NCBI RefSeq assembly: GCF_001602625.1
Contig: NZ_LECR01000022.1
Coordinates: 28,411 to 37,925, forward strand
From: Sodalis-like endosymbiont of Proechinophthirus fluctus
GTDB taxonomy: Bacteria > Pseudomonadota > Gammaproteobacteria > Enterobacterales > Enterobacteriaceae
Direction: 5' to 3'
Length of the DNA: 9,515 nt
A program made the translations under genes and the position numbers. The notes beneath the pieces are model-generated. The model did no database searches. It was not told where the DNA came from and saw only the letters and a program-made list of their open reading frames with translations. Shown piece after piece: positions 1 through 7,422 of the stretch. Every line of letters begins with the position of its first letter. Position 1 is the first letter of the stretch.

Positions 1-211
1 CCGCAAACAAATGGGTTTCAGCATTGAACACGTCAGCTGGGGAAGTCAGTCCTATACGGGAACTGACGTGCCCGCGGGCGTAGCGGTCGTCGATTGCCGC
101 CGTGAATACCAACGTGCGCATGCCGCGTTCCTGATAATTATAGGAAGACTGCAGCAGCGCCGTAGACTTGCCGGCATTCATTGCAGAATAATAAAAATAG
201 AGTTGCGCCAT
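1..211 (-). CDS. tdk: Thymidine kinase, 5' part (runs off the window)
   Basis: Thymidine kinase phosphorylates thymidine to dTMP with ATP in the cytoplasmic pyrimidine salvage pathway. Read on the minus strand from the ATG at 211, the frame is open to the window edge and gives about 70 residues beginning [17 protein letters not shown]. This matches the start of E. coli Tdk almost residue for residue. The Walker A P-loop (SAMNAGKST) lies at about residues 9-17 and is followed by a conserved [12 protein letters not shown] block. A GGAG Shine-Dalgarno core (plus-strand CTCC at 222-225) lies 10 nt upstream of this ATG. The family is about 200 residues long, so roughly two thirds of the gene, including the zinc-binding part, lies outside. 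No lesion is seen in the visible part, but integrity of the whole gene cannot be judged. It is divergent from hns, as in E. coli. Confidence 0.93.
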   Translation of the reverse strand, partial: MAQLYFYYSAMNAGKSTALLQSSYNYQERGMRTLVFTAAIDDRYARGHVSSRIGLTSPADVFNAETHLFA

Positions 212-777
212 CTGTTCAGCACTCCGCCTCAATGATAGTACCAAATAAACAGGGTGAGAATGTATCATATTCTCCGACGGGATGGAGCTGTCCTGTCACC
301 CGCAACCCAGCGCCGACAGCAGTAGTTAGCCCGCCGAACAATAATTTTCTTCCCCGAAAAATAAAAAACGTGCAGCGGCCGCTACGACGGGCGAGTTATA
401 GTTTCCTCCGAGTTAAAAAGCTCGCGTAATCGGCATTAAATGGTAGTACAGGTGGCATTTATCACAACTGTGAGCGGACCCAAATAGTGAACATCAGCTG
501 CTAGGCGATATAAGAAAACGCAGGAGATTATGCTGTAAAGCTTTTATTTTTCAGCCGTCGGGAAGATCTGGTTTACAGCGGTTATAACCCCACTGGCAAG
601 GTGATATAAACCTTCCTTATAATGAAATCAGCAGTGCATTATGCACTCATAAGGCGTCCTGAAGGAAAAATGGAACCTGATAAATCAATTTTACCTCGCA
701 CAGCGAACACAATATATTTACAGTTACGTGTCATAGGCATTTATAAAGGATATTTTTGATTAATCACAATCTGGGTA
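212..777. other. tdk-hns divergent intergenic region
   Basis: This long spacer separates the divergent tdk and hns genes; a long spacer here is also typical of E. coli. I see no recognisable protein family on either strand. Two things stand out. A nested hairpin has an outer stem CCTTAT (615-620) with ATAAGG (649-654) and an inner stem AGTGCA (633-638) with TGCACT (642-647). A 29-codon open frame (670-759, plus) follows it with an AGGA just upstream. The frame that runs plus-strand from about 181 is antisense to the start of tdk and looks spurious. The region may hold distal regulatory sites for hns, but I could not define any. Confidence 0.6.
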
Positions 778-806
778 TTGCAGAAAAGAAAATAGCGCTC
801 TATTAT
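778..806 (+). promoter_or_regulatory. hns promoter (sigma-70 type)
   Basis: The -35 element is TTGCAG (778-783) and the -10 element is TATTAT (801-806), with a 17-nt spacer. The -10 context GCGCTCTATTATTACT closely resembles the known E. coli hns promoter, which as I recall it is TTGCAC, 17 nt, then GGCTC-TATTAT-TACC. Transcription would start near 812-814, giving a leader of about 30 nt before the ATG at 845. A second TATAAT at 823-828 is too close to the start codon to be the main -10 element. Confidence 0.8.
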
Positions 807-844
807 TACTAAGATGCCCCTTTATAATATTCGAGATTATGTCA

Positions 845-1252
845 ATGAGCGAAGCACTAAAGATTCTAAACAACATACGTACTCTGCGCGCACAGGCCAG
901 AGAATGCACTCTGGAAACTCTTGAAGAAATGCTGGAGAAACTAGAGGTCGTTGTCAACGAACGCCGTGAGGAAGATAGTCAAGCCCAGGCTGAAATTGAA
1001 GAGCATACGCGCAAATTACAGCAATACCGAGAAATGTTGATTGCTGATGGCATCGACCCGAACGAATTGCTGCAATCAATGAGTTCCTCTAAATCCGCGG
1101 GTAAAAACAAACGCGCTGCTCGTCCGGCAAAATATCAGTACATCGACGAAAGCGGCGATGTTAAAACTTGGACCGGCCAGGGCCGTACCCCGGCGGTAAT
1201 CAAAAAAGCGATTGATGAAGAAGGCAAGGCACTGGAAGATTTCCTGTTGTAA
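845..1252 (+). CDS. hns: H-NS nucleoid-associated DNA-binding protein
   Basis: H-NS binds curved AT-rich DNA, bridges it and silences horizontally acquired genes. From the ATG at 845 the protein is 135 residues, against 137 in E. coli. Residues 1-65 ([20 protein letters not shown] onwards) form the helical, coiled-coil oligomerisation domain and are almost identical to E. coli. Residues about 65-83 contain the second dimerisation segment ([10 protein letters not shown]), and 80-95 are a Ser/Lys-rich linker. Residues about 96-135 form the DNA-binding domain with the hook motif [10 protein letters not shown]112-G113-R114 matches the family numbering. The start at 845 is preferred over the in-frame ATG at 839 because a GAG at 833-835 is 9 nt from 845 but only 3 nt from 839, and because E. 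coli H-NS begins MSEALK. The tail ends FLL and lacks the last two E. coli residues. The gene looks intact. Confidence 0.97.
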   Translation: MSEALKILNNIRTLRAQARECTLETLEEMLEKLEVVVNERREEDSQAQAEIEEHTRKLQQYREMLIADGIDPNELLQSMSSSKSAGKNKRAARPAKYQYIDESGDVKTWTGQGRTPAVIKKAIDEEGKALEDFLL

Positions 1253-1270
1253 TCGCCTGGTCGACCCAAG

Positions 1271-1308
1271 TTGATAAAACCCGCCGCGCCCGCAGCGGGT
1301 TTTATCAA
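1271..1308 (+). terminator. hns rho-independent terminator
   Basis: A perfect 14-bp inverted repeat starts 19 nt after the hns stop codon: TTGATAAAACCCGC (1271-1284), a 10-nt loop, then GCGGGTTTTATCAA (1295-1308). The core GCGGGTTTTA has the GC stem and T tract of an intrinsic terminator. The A-rich left arm gives the mirror arrangement, so it could also stop transcripts arriving from the opposite strand. Confidence 0.88.
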
Positions 1309-2581
1309 CCCATCGCACTGCGTGTAGTGTACATAGGCCAAATCCTTTGCCTTATTACCCGACATCATGCAAGTACCTCCCCGGAGCCACAGTCTATTCC
1401 ACGCGGATCTGCGCTGTAGATGTTTTTTAACTTATTATTATTTAAATTTTTTATTTAAAATTTAAATAATTAACTTTTTGAAGAGTAGAAATTACCCTGT
1501 ATTTTCAAGAAGGTGCCACCATTGCGCCGTTATAATCCAACAATATCTTCACATTCATAAACTCGCGATCAGTGTCCACGCTATTCCATAGTAACAATAA
1601 GACAGTTTGCTTAAAAAGTATTTCAATATTCAAGAAATATTTTATCTGCAGTGATTTTAATGGTGTAAGGTAAGCGTTATGACCTTTTTTCTTGCAGTAT
1701 ATTACCAAAGGAGACAAATCACCGAGCTAAAATAATAAGACCGCCTTGCTGCCAAAATACTCGTTATGCCGCATTCTTGATAGTTTTTTCATAGGGTGAA
1801 TATGTTCGTTAACCTACATGTATATTAGTGGATGAATCTTCCCCATTCCATTTTTAGCGCCGCGGCAGCTGGCTGTTATGCAAACAGGAATCTCCTTCTC
1901 ATGAGCAATATTTCCAGCCTTGTTCCCACGTGCATCCTTTTGATAAATTGCAAAATAATAAGGGAAAACCTGTTTATACCGCCCTAAATCCTGAGTCCGA
2001 TCCTGGAACGCTTTCTCCCCCTTATTCTTACCTGCGACACTAAAACAGCCACCGAAAACATCAGCAACGGCAAGTAGCAAGACAGCGACCTTACGAGGGC
2101 TACATTAGCCCAGGTGTCGCCGAGGCACTGCCCCTGCCACCGGGTGATGTTTCCTATCGAGACATAAACGGACAAAAATCGGGCGCATATCCTCGAGCGC
2201 TATCCATTGCTCGGCCCATACTATCCTTATCTTGTTAAGTATTACCGCTTTGCCTCGGCCTGTTAAGACGTGCTGATAATCCTACAGGCGAGCGCTCTAC
2301 CAATAGAGCAGTGTGGCTGGCGGACAAAGGCAAGCCCTACACCACCACCCTGGCCTCCCTCCCTTAATAGGCAAGAACGTATTAGCTGCTTTTTTACTAC
2401 GTTTTTACCTGCGACGTCGCATCTGTTTGCTCTAAAACGCGGTGGCTCTGTATCGATGGATAGGGGTATCATCCTGCCTGTCGCCTTACCCCGTATCGCT
2501 ATGCCCACCGGTACGTTGCGCGTGGCATTCCATCTGCGCCAGGTGACGCATAAACGATCCACGCCGAAACCCAGACACAAT
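1309..2581. other. Long spacer without a recognisable gene (hns to galU-operon end)
   Basis: In E. coli, hns and galU converge directly. Here 1.27 kb of DNA with no recognisable gene, plus two extra genes, separate them. Short open frames occur on both strands: minus 1505-1717, 1814-2080, 1984-2175 and 2263-2592, and plus 2270-2644. They overlap or oppose one another, none has a family I recognise, and none shows a convincing start with downstream conservation. The 1400-1720 part is strongly AT-rich. The 1840-2580 part has higher GC, closer to coding DNA here, so it may be the residue of one or more genes decayed beyond recognition. No transposase, terminal repeat or integration site was found. 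Confidence 0.6.
1437..1470. repeat. Perfect all-A/T inverted repeat
   Basis: ATTATTTAAATTTT (1437-1450) is the exact reverse complement of AAAATTTAAATAAT (1457-1470), separated by TTATTT. All 34 bases are A or T, inside a longer AT-rich stretch from about 1421 to 1490. The structure could extrude as a cruciform or act as an H-NS-type high-affinity tract. It does not look like an intrinsic terminator because it has no GC stem. Confidence 0.75.
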
Positions 2582-2629
2582 ACAATAGTCAATAAAAAAG
2601 GCCTACCGGCCGTTTTTATTGACTATTGT
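2582..2629 (-). terminator. Bidirectional terminator of the galU-ugd-uge operon
   Basis: A near-perfect 48-bp palindrome lies 11 nt beyond the epimerase stop codon. The outer arms ACAATAGTCAATAAAAA (2582-2598) and TTTTTATTGACTATTGT (2613-2629) are exact complements. A single A-G mismatch follows, then the GGCC/GGCC core with a TACC loop (2604-2607). Read from the minus strand it is GGCC-GGTA-GGCC followed by TTTTTT, a standard intrinsic terminator. Read from the plus strand the same hairpin is followed by GTTTTT, so it may also stop transcripts from the opposite direction. Confidence 0.88.
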
Positions 2630-2640
2630 CAGGTAATACA

Positions 2641-3648
2641 TTAACACTGGTAATACTCGCGATACCATTCAACAAAATGTTTAATCCCTTCCGCCATCGG
2701 CGTCTGCGGTTTGAAACTAATAGCATGATATAGCGCTTGCGTATCCGCGCTGGTTTCCAGTACATCACCAGGCTGCATTGGCAGCAGATTCTTCTCTGCC
2801 TGGATGCCGATGGCATCTTCCAACGCCTGAATATATTCTATCAGCTTTACCGGCTGACCATTACCAATATTATAGACGCGATAAGGGGCAGAGCTCGCCG
2901 CCGGAGAGCCGGTTTCCACCGTCCATCCGGCATCCGGCGCAGGAATAATGTTCTGCAGACGAATGATGGTTTCGACAATGTCGTCAATATAGGTAAAGTC
3001 GCGCAGCATGTCTCCGCCATTGTAGATGTCGATACGCTCGCCATTTAGCATCGCCCGGGTGAACTTGAACAACGCCATATCCGGGCGCCCCCATGGGCCG
3101 TAGACGGTAAAAAAGCGCAGGCCGGTTGTCGGCAACTGATAGAGATGCGCATACGTGTGCGCCATCAGTTCATTGGCTTTTTTAGTGGCGGCGTACAGCG
3201 ATACCGGATGATCCACCGCGTCGTCCGTGGAAAAGGGCAACTTGCGGTTAAGGCCATAGACCGAACTGGAGGACGCGTACAGCAAATGCCCCACCTGAGT
3301 ATGTCGGCACCCTTCAAGAATATTAAGATGACCGATAAGGTTAGCGTTACCGTAGGCCAGAGGATTTTCCAGCGAATAGCGTACCCCGGCCTGTGCACCA
3401 AGGTGTATCACCCGCTCAAACCCTTCATTGGCAAACAAGCTGGTAATGCCCTGCCGATCCGCCAAATCAAGCTTGTGAAAACGAAAAGCATCATAGGCCC
3501 GCAAGCTGTCAAGACGGGCTTGCTTTAACGACACATCATAATAATCGCTTAGGTTGTCGATACTGATCACCTGATGACCGTCAGCGAGCAGACGCCTGCT
3601 AACATGATAGCCAATAAAACCGGCGGCGCCAGTGACTAAAAATTTCAT
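2641..3648 (-). CDS. uge: UDP-glucuronate 4-epimerase (NAD-dependent epimerase)
   Basis: This 335-residue protein is an extended short-chain dehydrogenase/reductase predicted to interconvert UDP-glucuronate and UDP-galacturonate in the cytoplasm. The NAD-binding Rossmann motif TGAAGFIG is at residues 6-13 and an acidic NAD-ribose residue, D31 in SIDNLSDYYD, ends the second strand. The catalytic triad is visible as the SSSS run at 126-129 with Y152 and K156 in YAATK. The substrate segment RFFTVYGPWGRPDMALFKF and the later DFTYIDDIV and YNIGNG motifs are those of the glucuronate epimerase subgroup, known as Uge in Klebsiella and LpsL or Cap1J elsewhere. Length is as expected and no lesion is seen. 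It starts 9 nt after the ugd stop with only a weak AGAG ribosome site, suggesting translational coupling. Its place behind ugd, whose product is its substrate, supports this role. A different uronate or hexose epimerase is less likely. Confidence 0.93.
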   Translation of the reverse strand: MKFLVTGAAGFIGYHVSRRLLADGHQVISIDNLSDYYDVSLKQARLDSLRAYDAFRFHKLDLADRQGITSLFANEGFERVIHLGAQAGVRYSLENPLAYGNANLIGHLNILEGCRHTQVGHLLYASSSSVYGLNRKLPFSTDDAVDHPVSLYAATKKANELMAHTYAHLYQLPTTGLRFFTVYGPWGRPDMALFKFTRAMLNGERIDIYNGGDMLRDFTYIDDIVETIIRLQNIIPAPDAGWTVETGSPAASSAPYRVYNIGNGQPVKLIEYIQALEDAIGIQAEKNLLPMQPGDVLETSADTQALYHAISFKPQTPMAEGIKHFVEWYREYYQC

Positions 3649-3657
3649 CGCGGTCTC

Positions 3658-5001
3658 TTAAGAAGGAGAAGAAAGCGACGCGCCGCGGCCAATGCCATAA
3701 TAGACAAAGCCGCGATTAGCGAGGCGTTCCGGATCGTATAGGTTACGGCCATCAAAGATCACCGGTTGTTTAAGTGCTGCCTTAATGACATCGAAATCCG
3801 GCGCGCGGAAGTTCTGCCATTCGGTGCAAATTACCAGAGCATCAGCGCCGAACAGGGCGGCTTCCTTGGTGCCCATCAACTGTAGATCGTCTCGGTGGCC
3901 GTAAATGCGCTGCGTTTTATTCATCGCTTCTGGATCGAAAGCCTGAATAGTCGCCCCGGCTTGCCATAATGCTTCCATTAACACCCGGCTTGATGCTTCG
4001 CGCATATCGTCGGTGTTGGGCTTAAACGATAACCCCCATAGCGCAAAGGTTTTTCCACTCAAATCGTCGCCGAAACAGCGGCGAATAAAGGTTGGCAGTT
4101 TGTCTTTCTGCTTATAGTTTACGTCTTCAACGGCCTGTAGCAGCTTGGGTTGGTAACCGATTTGCTCGGCGGTCCGAATGAGCGCCTGCACATCTTTCGG
4201 GAAGCAAGAGCCGCCGTAGCCACAGCCAGGGTAAATAAAACTGTAACCGATTCGCGAGTCCGAACCGATGCCCTGGCGTACTTTCTCCACATCAGCACCC
4301 AACAATTCCGCCAGATTGGATATTTCATTCATAAAGCTGATTTTGGTCGCCAGCATGCAATTGGCGACATATTTCGTCAGTTCGGCACTGCGGATATCCA
4401 TCAGGATCATCCTGTCGTGATTGCGATTAAATGGCTCATAGAGCTCATGCAGCAATTCTACAACATCTTCATTATCGGTGCCTACCACAATTCTCTCAGG
4501 GCGCATGCAGTCAGTTACCGCCGCCCCTTCTTTTAAAAACTCAGGGTTAGATACTACATCAAATGTCAGTGTGCTGTTGCGGCTTTGCAGCGTTTCCTGC
4601 ATCACAGCGCGCACTTTATCCGCGGTTCCCACCGGGACAGTGGATTTATCCAGCACTACTTTATGATCGTTCATGTTCTGGGCGATGGTACGCGCCACGG
4701 CAGTCACGTATTTCAAATCCGCAGAGCCGTCTTCATTCGGCGGCGTGCCTACCGCGATAAACTGCATGATGCCATGATTGACGCCGGCCTGCGCATCCGT
4801 AGTGAATTTCAGCCGTCCGATTTCATAATTCTGTTGCACCAGCAGCGTCAGCCCTGGCTCGAAAATAGGAATCACGCCTTTTTTCAGATTCTCTACTTTG
4901 TGCTCATCCACGTCGACGCACAATACGTCGTGCCCCACTTCGGATAAAACCGCTGCCTGTACCAAGCCGACATAGCCGATACCAAAAACCGTTACTTTCA
5001 T
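3658..5001 (-). CDS. ugd: UDP-glucose 6-dehydrogenase
   Basis: The enzyme oxidises UDP-glucose to UDP-glucuronate with two NAD+. The 447-residue protein starts with the NAD-binding GIGYVG motif (residues 7-12). Active-site residues align with the Streptococcus pyogenes enzyme: E154 and E158 in [10 protein letters not shown]210 and N214 in AELTKYVAN, and the catalytic C266 with D270 in [12 protein letters not shown]. The C-terminal UDP-binding domain ([14 protein letters not shown] near 325-340) is intact. It is longer than the 388-residue E. coli Ugd and belongs with the roughly 440-residue type common in other proteobacteria. An AGGA (plus-strand TCCT at 5011-5014) is 9 nt before the ATG. 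The 50-nt gap to galU shows no terminator, so the two are probably co-transcribed. UDP-glucuronate feeds aminoarabinose modification of lipid A, capsule, and the next gene's epimerase. Confidence 0.96.
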   Translation of the reverse strand: MKVTVFGIGYVGLVQAAVLSEVGHDVLCVDVDEHKVENLKKGVIPIFEPGLTLLVQQNYEIGRLKFTTDAQAGVNHGIMQFIAVGTPPNEDGSADLKYVTAVARTIAQNMNDHKVVLDKSTVPVGTADKVRAVMQETLQSRNSTLTFDVVSNPEFLKEGAAVTDCMRPERIVVGTDNEDVVELLHELYEPFNRNHDRMILMDIRSAELTKYVANCMLATKISFMNEISNLAELLGADVEKVRQGIGSDSRIGYSFIYPGCGYGGSCFPKDVQALIRTAEQIGYQPKLLQAVEDVNYKQKDKLPTFIRRCFGDDLSGKTFALWGLSFKPNTDDMREASSRVLMEALWQAGATIQAFDPEAMNKTQRIYGHRDDLQLMGTKEAALFGADALVICTEWQNFRAPDFDVIKAALKQPVIFDGRNLYDPERLANRGFVYYGIGRGASLSSPS

Positions 5002-5051
5002 ATTGGAAGATCCTGGTCTGTGTCAATATATAGCCAAAAAATTTCAGAGAT

Positions 5052-5954
5052 TTATTCTGTAATGGCGTCTTTTAACCACATTTTAAATTCTTTGCCAAGA
5101 CTTTCATGACGCAGGCAATATTCAACGAACGTCTGCATATAGCCTAGTTTGTTGCCGCAGTCGTGGCTCAGTCCCTTAAGGTGGTAGGCCTCGACGGTTT
5201 CTTTGTCTATCAGCATCGAAATCGCGTCGGTTAGCTGAATTTCATTACTGGCTCCTGGCGGGGTTTTTTCCAGCAGTGCCCAAATGGCGGCGGACAACAC
5301 ATAGCGGCCAACGACGGACAAATTAGACGGCGCCGCTTCGGTGGTCGGTTTTTCTACCACGCTAACCATCTCTACACTATCACCTGGATTAAGGGTCTTG
5401 CCCTGGCAATCCACCACGCCGTAGCTGGTGACATCATCCACAGGCTCGACCAAAATTTGACTTCGACCGGTATCTTCAAAGCGTTTTAGCATCGCTGCCA
5501 GATTTTCAGTCTGCAGGTTAGACTCATATTCATCGATAATCACGTCAGGCAGGATCACTGCAACCGGTTTATCACCCACTAGCGGGTGCGCGCACAAGAC
5601 CGCGTGCCCCAGGCCTTTTGCCAGCCCCTGACGAACCTGCATAATGGTAACATGGGGTGGGCAAATCGCCTGAATCTCCGCCAACAGTTGCCGCTTGACG
5701 CGTTTTTCTAACATTGCTTCCAGCTCGAAACTGGTATCAAAATGGTTTTCAATGGAGTTTTTGGACGAGTGGGTGACCAGAATGATTTCATTGATGCCGG
5801 CGGCGATACATTCATTCACCACATACTGAATCAGAGGTTTATCCACCAATGGGAGCATTTCCTTCGGGATCGCTTTTGTTGCCGGCAACATTCGTGTGCC
5901 CAATCCCGCCACCGGGATTACTGCTTTTTTCAATTTTGTCGTAATAGCAGACAT
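5052..5954 (-). CDS. galU: UTP-glucose-1-phosphate uridylyltransferase
   Basis: GalU makes UDP-glucose from glucose-1-phosphate and UTP. The protein is 300 residues (302 in E. coli). Its N-terminal nucleotide-binding loop, [19 protein letters not shown] (residues 17-35), is identical to the E. coli sequence as I recall it. LPDV contains the metal-binding D137, and VEKP near 200-203 contains the substrate-binding K202. The blocks [20 protein letters not shown] and [18 protein letters not shown] are family hallmarks. The only divergence is in the last residues (KDAITE replaces EEEMGIKK). A strong AGAGAGGTGG Shine-Dalgarno (plus 5958-5967) lies just before the ATG. It is the first gene of a three-gene minus-strand operon and supplies UDP-glucose to ugd. 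In E. coli galU lies next to hns without ugd and the epimerase between them. Confidence 0.98.
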   Translation of the reverse strand: MSAITTKLKKAVIPVAGLGTRMLPATKAIPKEMLPLVDKPLIQYVVNECIAAGINEIILVTHSSKNSIENHFDTSFELEAMLEKRVKRQLLAEIQAICPPHVTIMQVRQGLAKGLGHAVLCAHPLVGDKPVAVILPDVIIDEYESNLQTENLAAMLKRFEDTGRSQILVEPVDDVTSYGVVDCQGKTLNPGDSVEMVSVVEKPTTEAAPSNLSVVGRYVLSAAIWALLEKTPPGASNEIQLTDAISMLIDKETVEAYHLKGLSHDCGNKLGYMQTFVEYCLRHESLGKEFKMWLKDAITE

Positions 5955-5975
5955 GAACCACCTCTCTTTCGTTAA

Positions 5976-6020
5976 GAAAAATTTTTATCTATATAATATA
6001 TTTAATATTTCTATTATATC
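5976..6020 (-). promoter_or_regulatory. Candidate galU operon promoter region
   Basis: The 45 bp upstream of the galU ribosome site are almost entirely A/T. Read on the minus strand they contain a consensus TATAAT (plus 6013-6018), which would give a leader of about 50 nt. No good -35 hexamer lies 16-18 nt upstream, where the sequence is C-rich (TTTCCCCC). The -10 assignment is therefore tentative. The adjacent decayed rssB carries no obvious terminator before this point. Confidence 0.35.
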
Positions 6021-6146
6021 AGTATCGGAAGGGGGAAACCCTTGGAATAATAGGTGTTCAGTATAAAATAGGACAATTACCTAATAGTGATGGCAAAAAG
6101 ATATTAACTTGATTATTCTCTATACGAAAACTGACGCCCTTGCCGG

Positions 6147-6970
6147 CTAATCAGTCGGCATTTATGGCTGCAGACGGCCGACAGCGTCCCAGATCTGGTG
6201 TTGCTATGCGGTGCAGTACTGACTGACCTGATTTAGGCAGGTATTCCCTATAGAACCAAGCGGTACGCCACTATTTAACTAGATTTGCTGGTTATTGGTA
6301 TTCAGTGTGGGCGCTCAGGCTGACTGACACTAAAATTAAATTATTCATTAAGCGATGATAGTAATCTACTAATGAAGGAAATTGTCCTTCAAGATTCGAT
6401 TTACGCAAAAGTTAATTCACCTGTTTCAACAAGGTTAATAATTCTGGCAGCGGAGTACGTGATTAGCTAAATGCGCCCGCCTGCAGGAAGATGTTAAACA
6501 ACGCTCGTAACAGCAAGGCTGCCAACCCTTTGCGCATCCCAATCCTGAAACAGATGCTCTTTTTTCGTCGTCTTTAGAGGCGAACATATCGGGATATAAA
6601 GACAGCCTAGCGCCATTTCGCGCAAACGGGGAAATCCTCCACCGGTTTAAGCAGCATATCCTGCACACCCCGCGAGCTGAAGAACCCGGGCGATATTGGC
6701 CATTTGATCGGTGCCGGAGATAATCAGGATGGGTGGTGGTATCTGTCCTAGCGAAAACGCTCAATAGAGGTTATGCTGTTCATTTCTTGCATTCTCAGAT
6801 CGCAAATGATGAGATCCGAACGGATGGACACTAACTTATCCAACGCATGCTGCTCTTGATTGGCCTCGACGACATCAACTGCCAATATCAGTGAAATTAC
6901 TTCAGCACGGATCAAAAAAAGCGTCAGCATCAACGATAAGAACAAGTTTATTTGTTAACGATTTGGCCAC
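6147..6970 (-). pseudogene. rssB: rssB pseudogene (RpoS-degradation response regulator)
   Basis: Intact RssB is a roughly 337-residue response regulator that delivers RpoS to ClpXP. A good AGGAAGGA ribosome site precedes GTG at 6970, giving LTNKLVLIVDADAF, which aligns with LVGKQILIVEDEQVF at the E. coli start. The frame breaks at a T7 run (plus A7, 6914-6920). It continues in another frame as SDLIICDLRMQEMNS, retaining the receiver aspartate, then PPILIISGTDQMANIA, QDMLLKPVEDF, RLREMALGCLYPDMF and HLFQDWDA, each block separated by a frameshift. About 67 residues (roughly 146-212 of E. coli) are deleted. C-terminal remnants such as LAALLLRALFN, LPELLTLLKQVN and NNLILVS follow with in-frame stops. 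The remnant ends near TAG 6147-6149. The 824-bp span against about 1014 bp fits the deletion. It cannot make a functional protein. Confidence 0.92.
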
Positions 6971-7422
6971 TGAAATTCCTTCCTCTGATTATTTCTAACA
7001 GAGGCTGTCGTACTCCATTTTTGCTTAAGTAATGACATGGGCTGTTTTGTCTGCTGCCGGTTATTCATTCGCTCACATAATCATAAAAACTGGTGCCTAG
7101 CTCTCCTCTCCCGACGACCCCATTACTACCCCATTTAACGGCCATGATGCTGTCGCCGATGATGTAAAAATTCCATTTTACCTGTAACCGAGCTTAATCA
7201 CCATTAAGGAAATTTACATCTTTGCGGTGCAAAATGACGGAGCTTTCTCATTGTCTTGACAAGGGCTAACCACCGATATAGGGAAAAATCCGTCCTTGAG
7301 GCCACAGCCGTGGCATTTTATCGCCGGTCTTTAACCAAAAAAGTCGCAGCCGAGGTTGCTTGGGTAAAATCCATTTACCACCGCTTCTGCATAGCGTCGT
7401 TCTATACTCCGATCATTGAATA
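6971..7422. other. Region where rssA is expected; no rssA recognised
   Basis: In E. coli the patatin-like gene rssA lies between rssB and ychJ. Here only 452 bp remain, half of the expected roughly 900-bp gene. No frame on either strand shows the patatin oxyanion loop or GxSxG serine motif, so rssA appears deleted or eroded. One minus-strand frame (about 7193 down to the stop at 7065-7067) reads as a coding-like tail of some 42 residues, including FYIIGDSIMAVKWG and GRGELGTSFYDYVSE. I do not recognise it, and it does not resemble the RssA C-terminus I remember. Nothing else is supported here. Confidence 0.55.

Noticed and set aside
1..429. Plus-strand frames 11-235 and 181-429
   Set aside because: The first is antisense to the conserved start of tdk and the second begins within it. 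Neither has a ribosome site or a recognisable family.
823..828. TATAAT just before hns as the main promoter
   Set aside because: It would leave a leader of only about 10 nt, while a better -35/-10 pair with a 17-nt spacer matching the E. coli hns promoter lies at 778-806.
839..841. Upstream ATG as the hns start
   Set aside because: It lies only 3 nt from the GAG ribosome site and would add MS before the universally conserved MSEALK start.
2281..2310. tRNA-like D arm on the minus strand (GCTC-TATTGGTA-GAGC)
   Set aside because: No anticodon stem, T loop (TTCGA) or CCA end follows at tRNA distances, so a D-arm match alone is likely chance or a remnant too small to assign.
2263..2644. Opposed frames of 109 and 124 codons on the two strands
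   Set aside because: They overlap each other on opposite strands, match no family I know, and the plus-strand one reads through the operon terminator.
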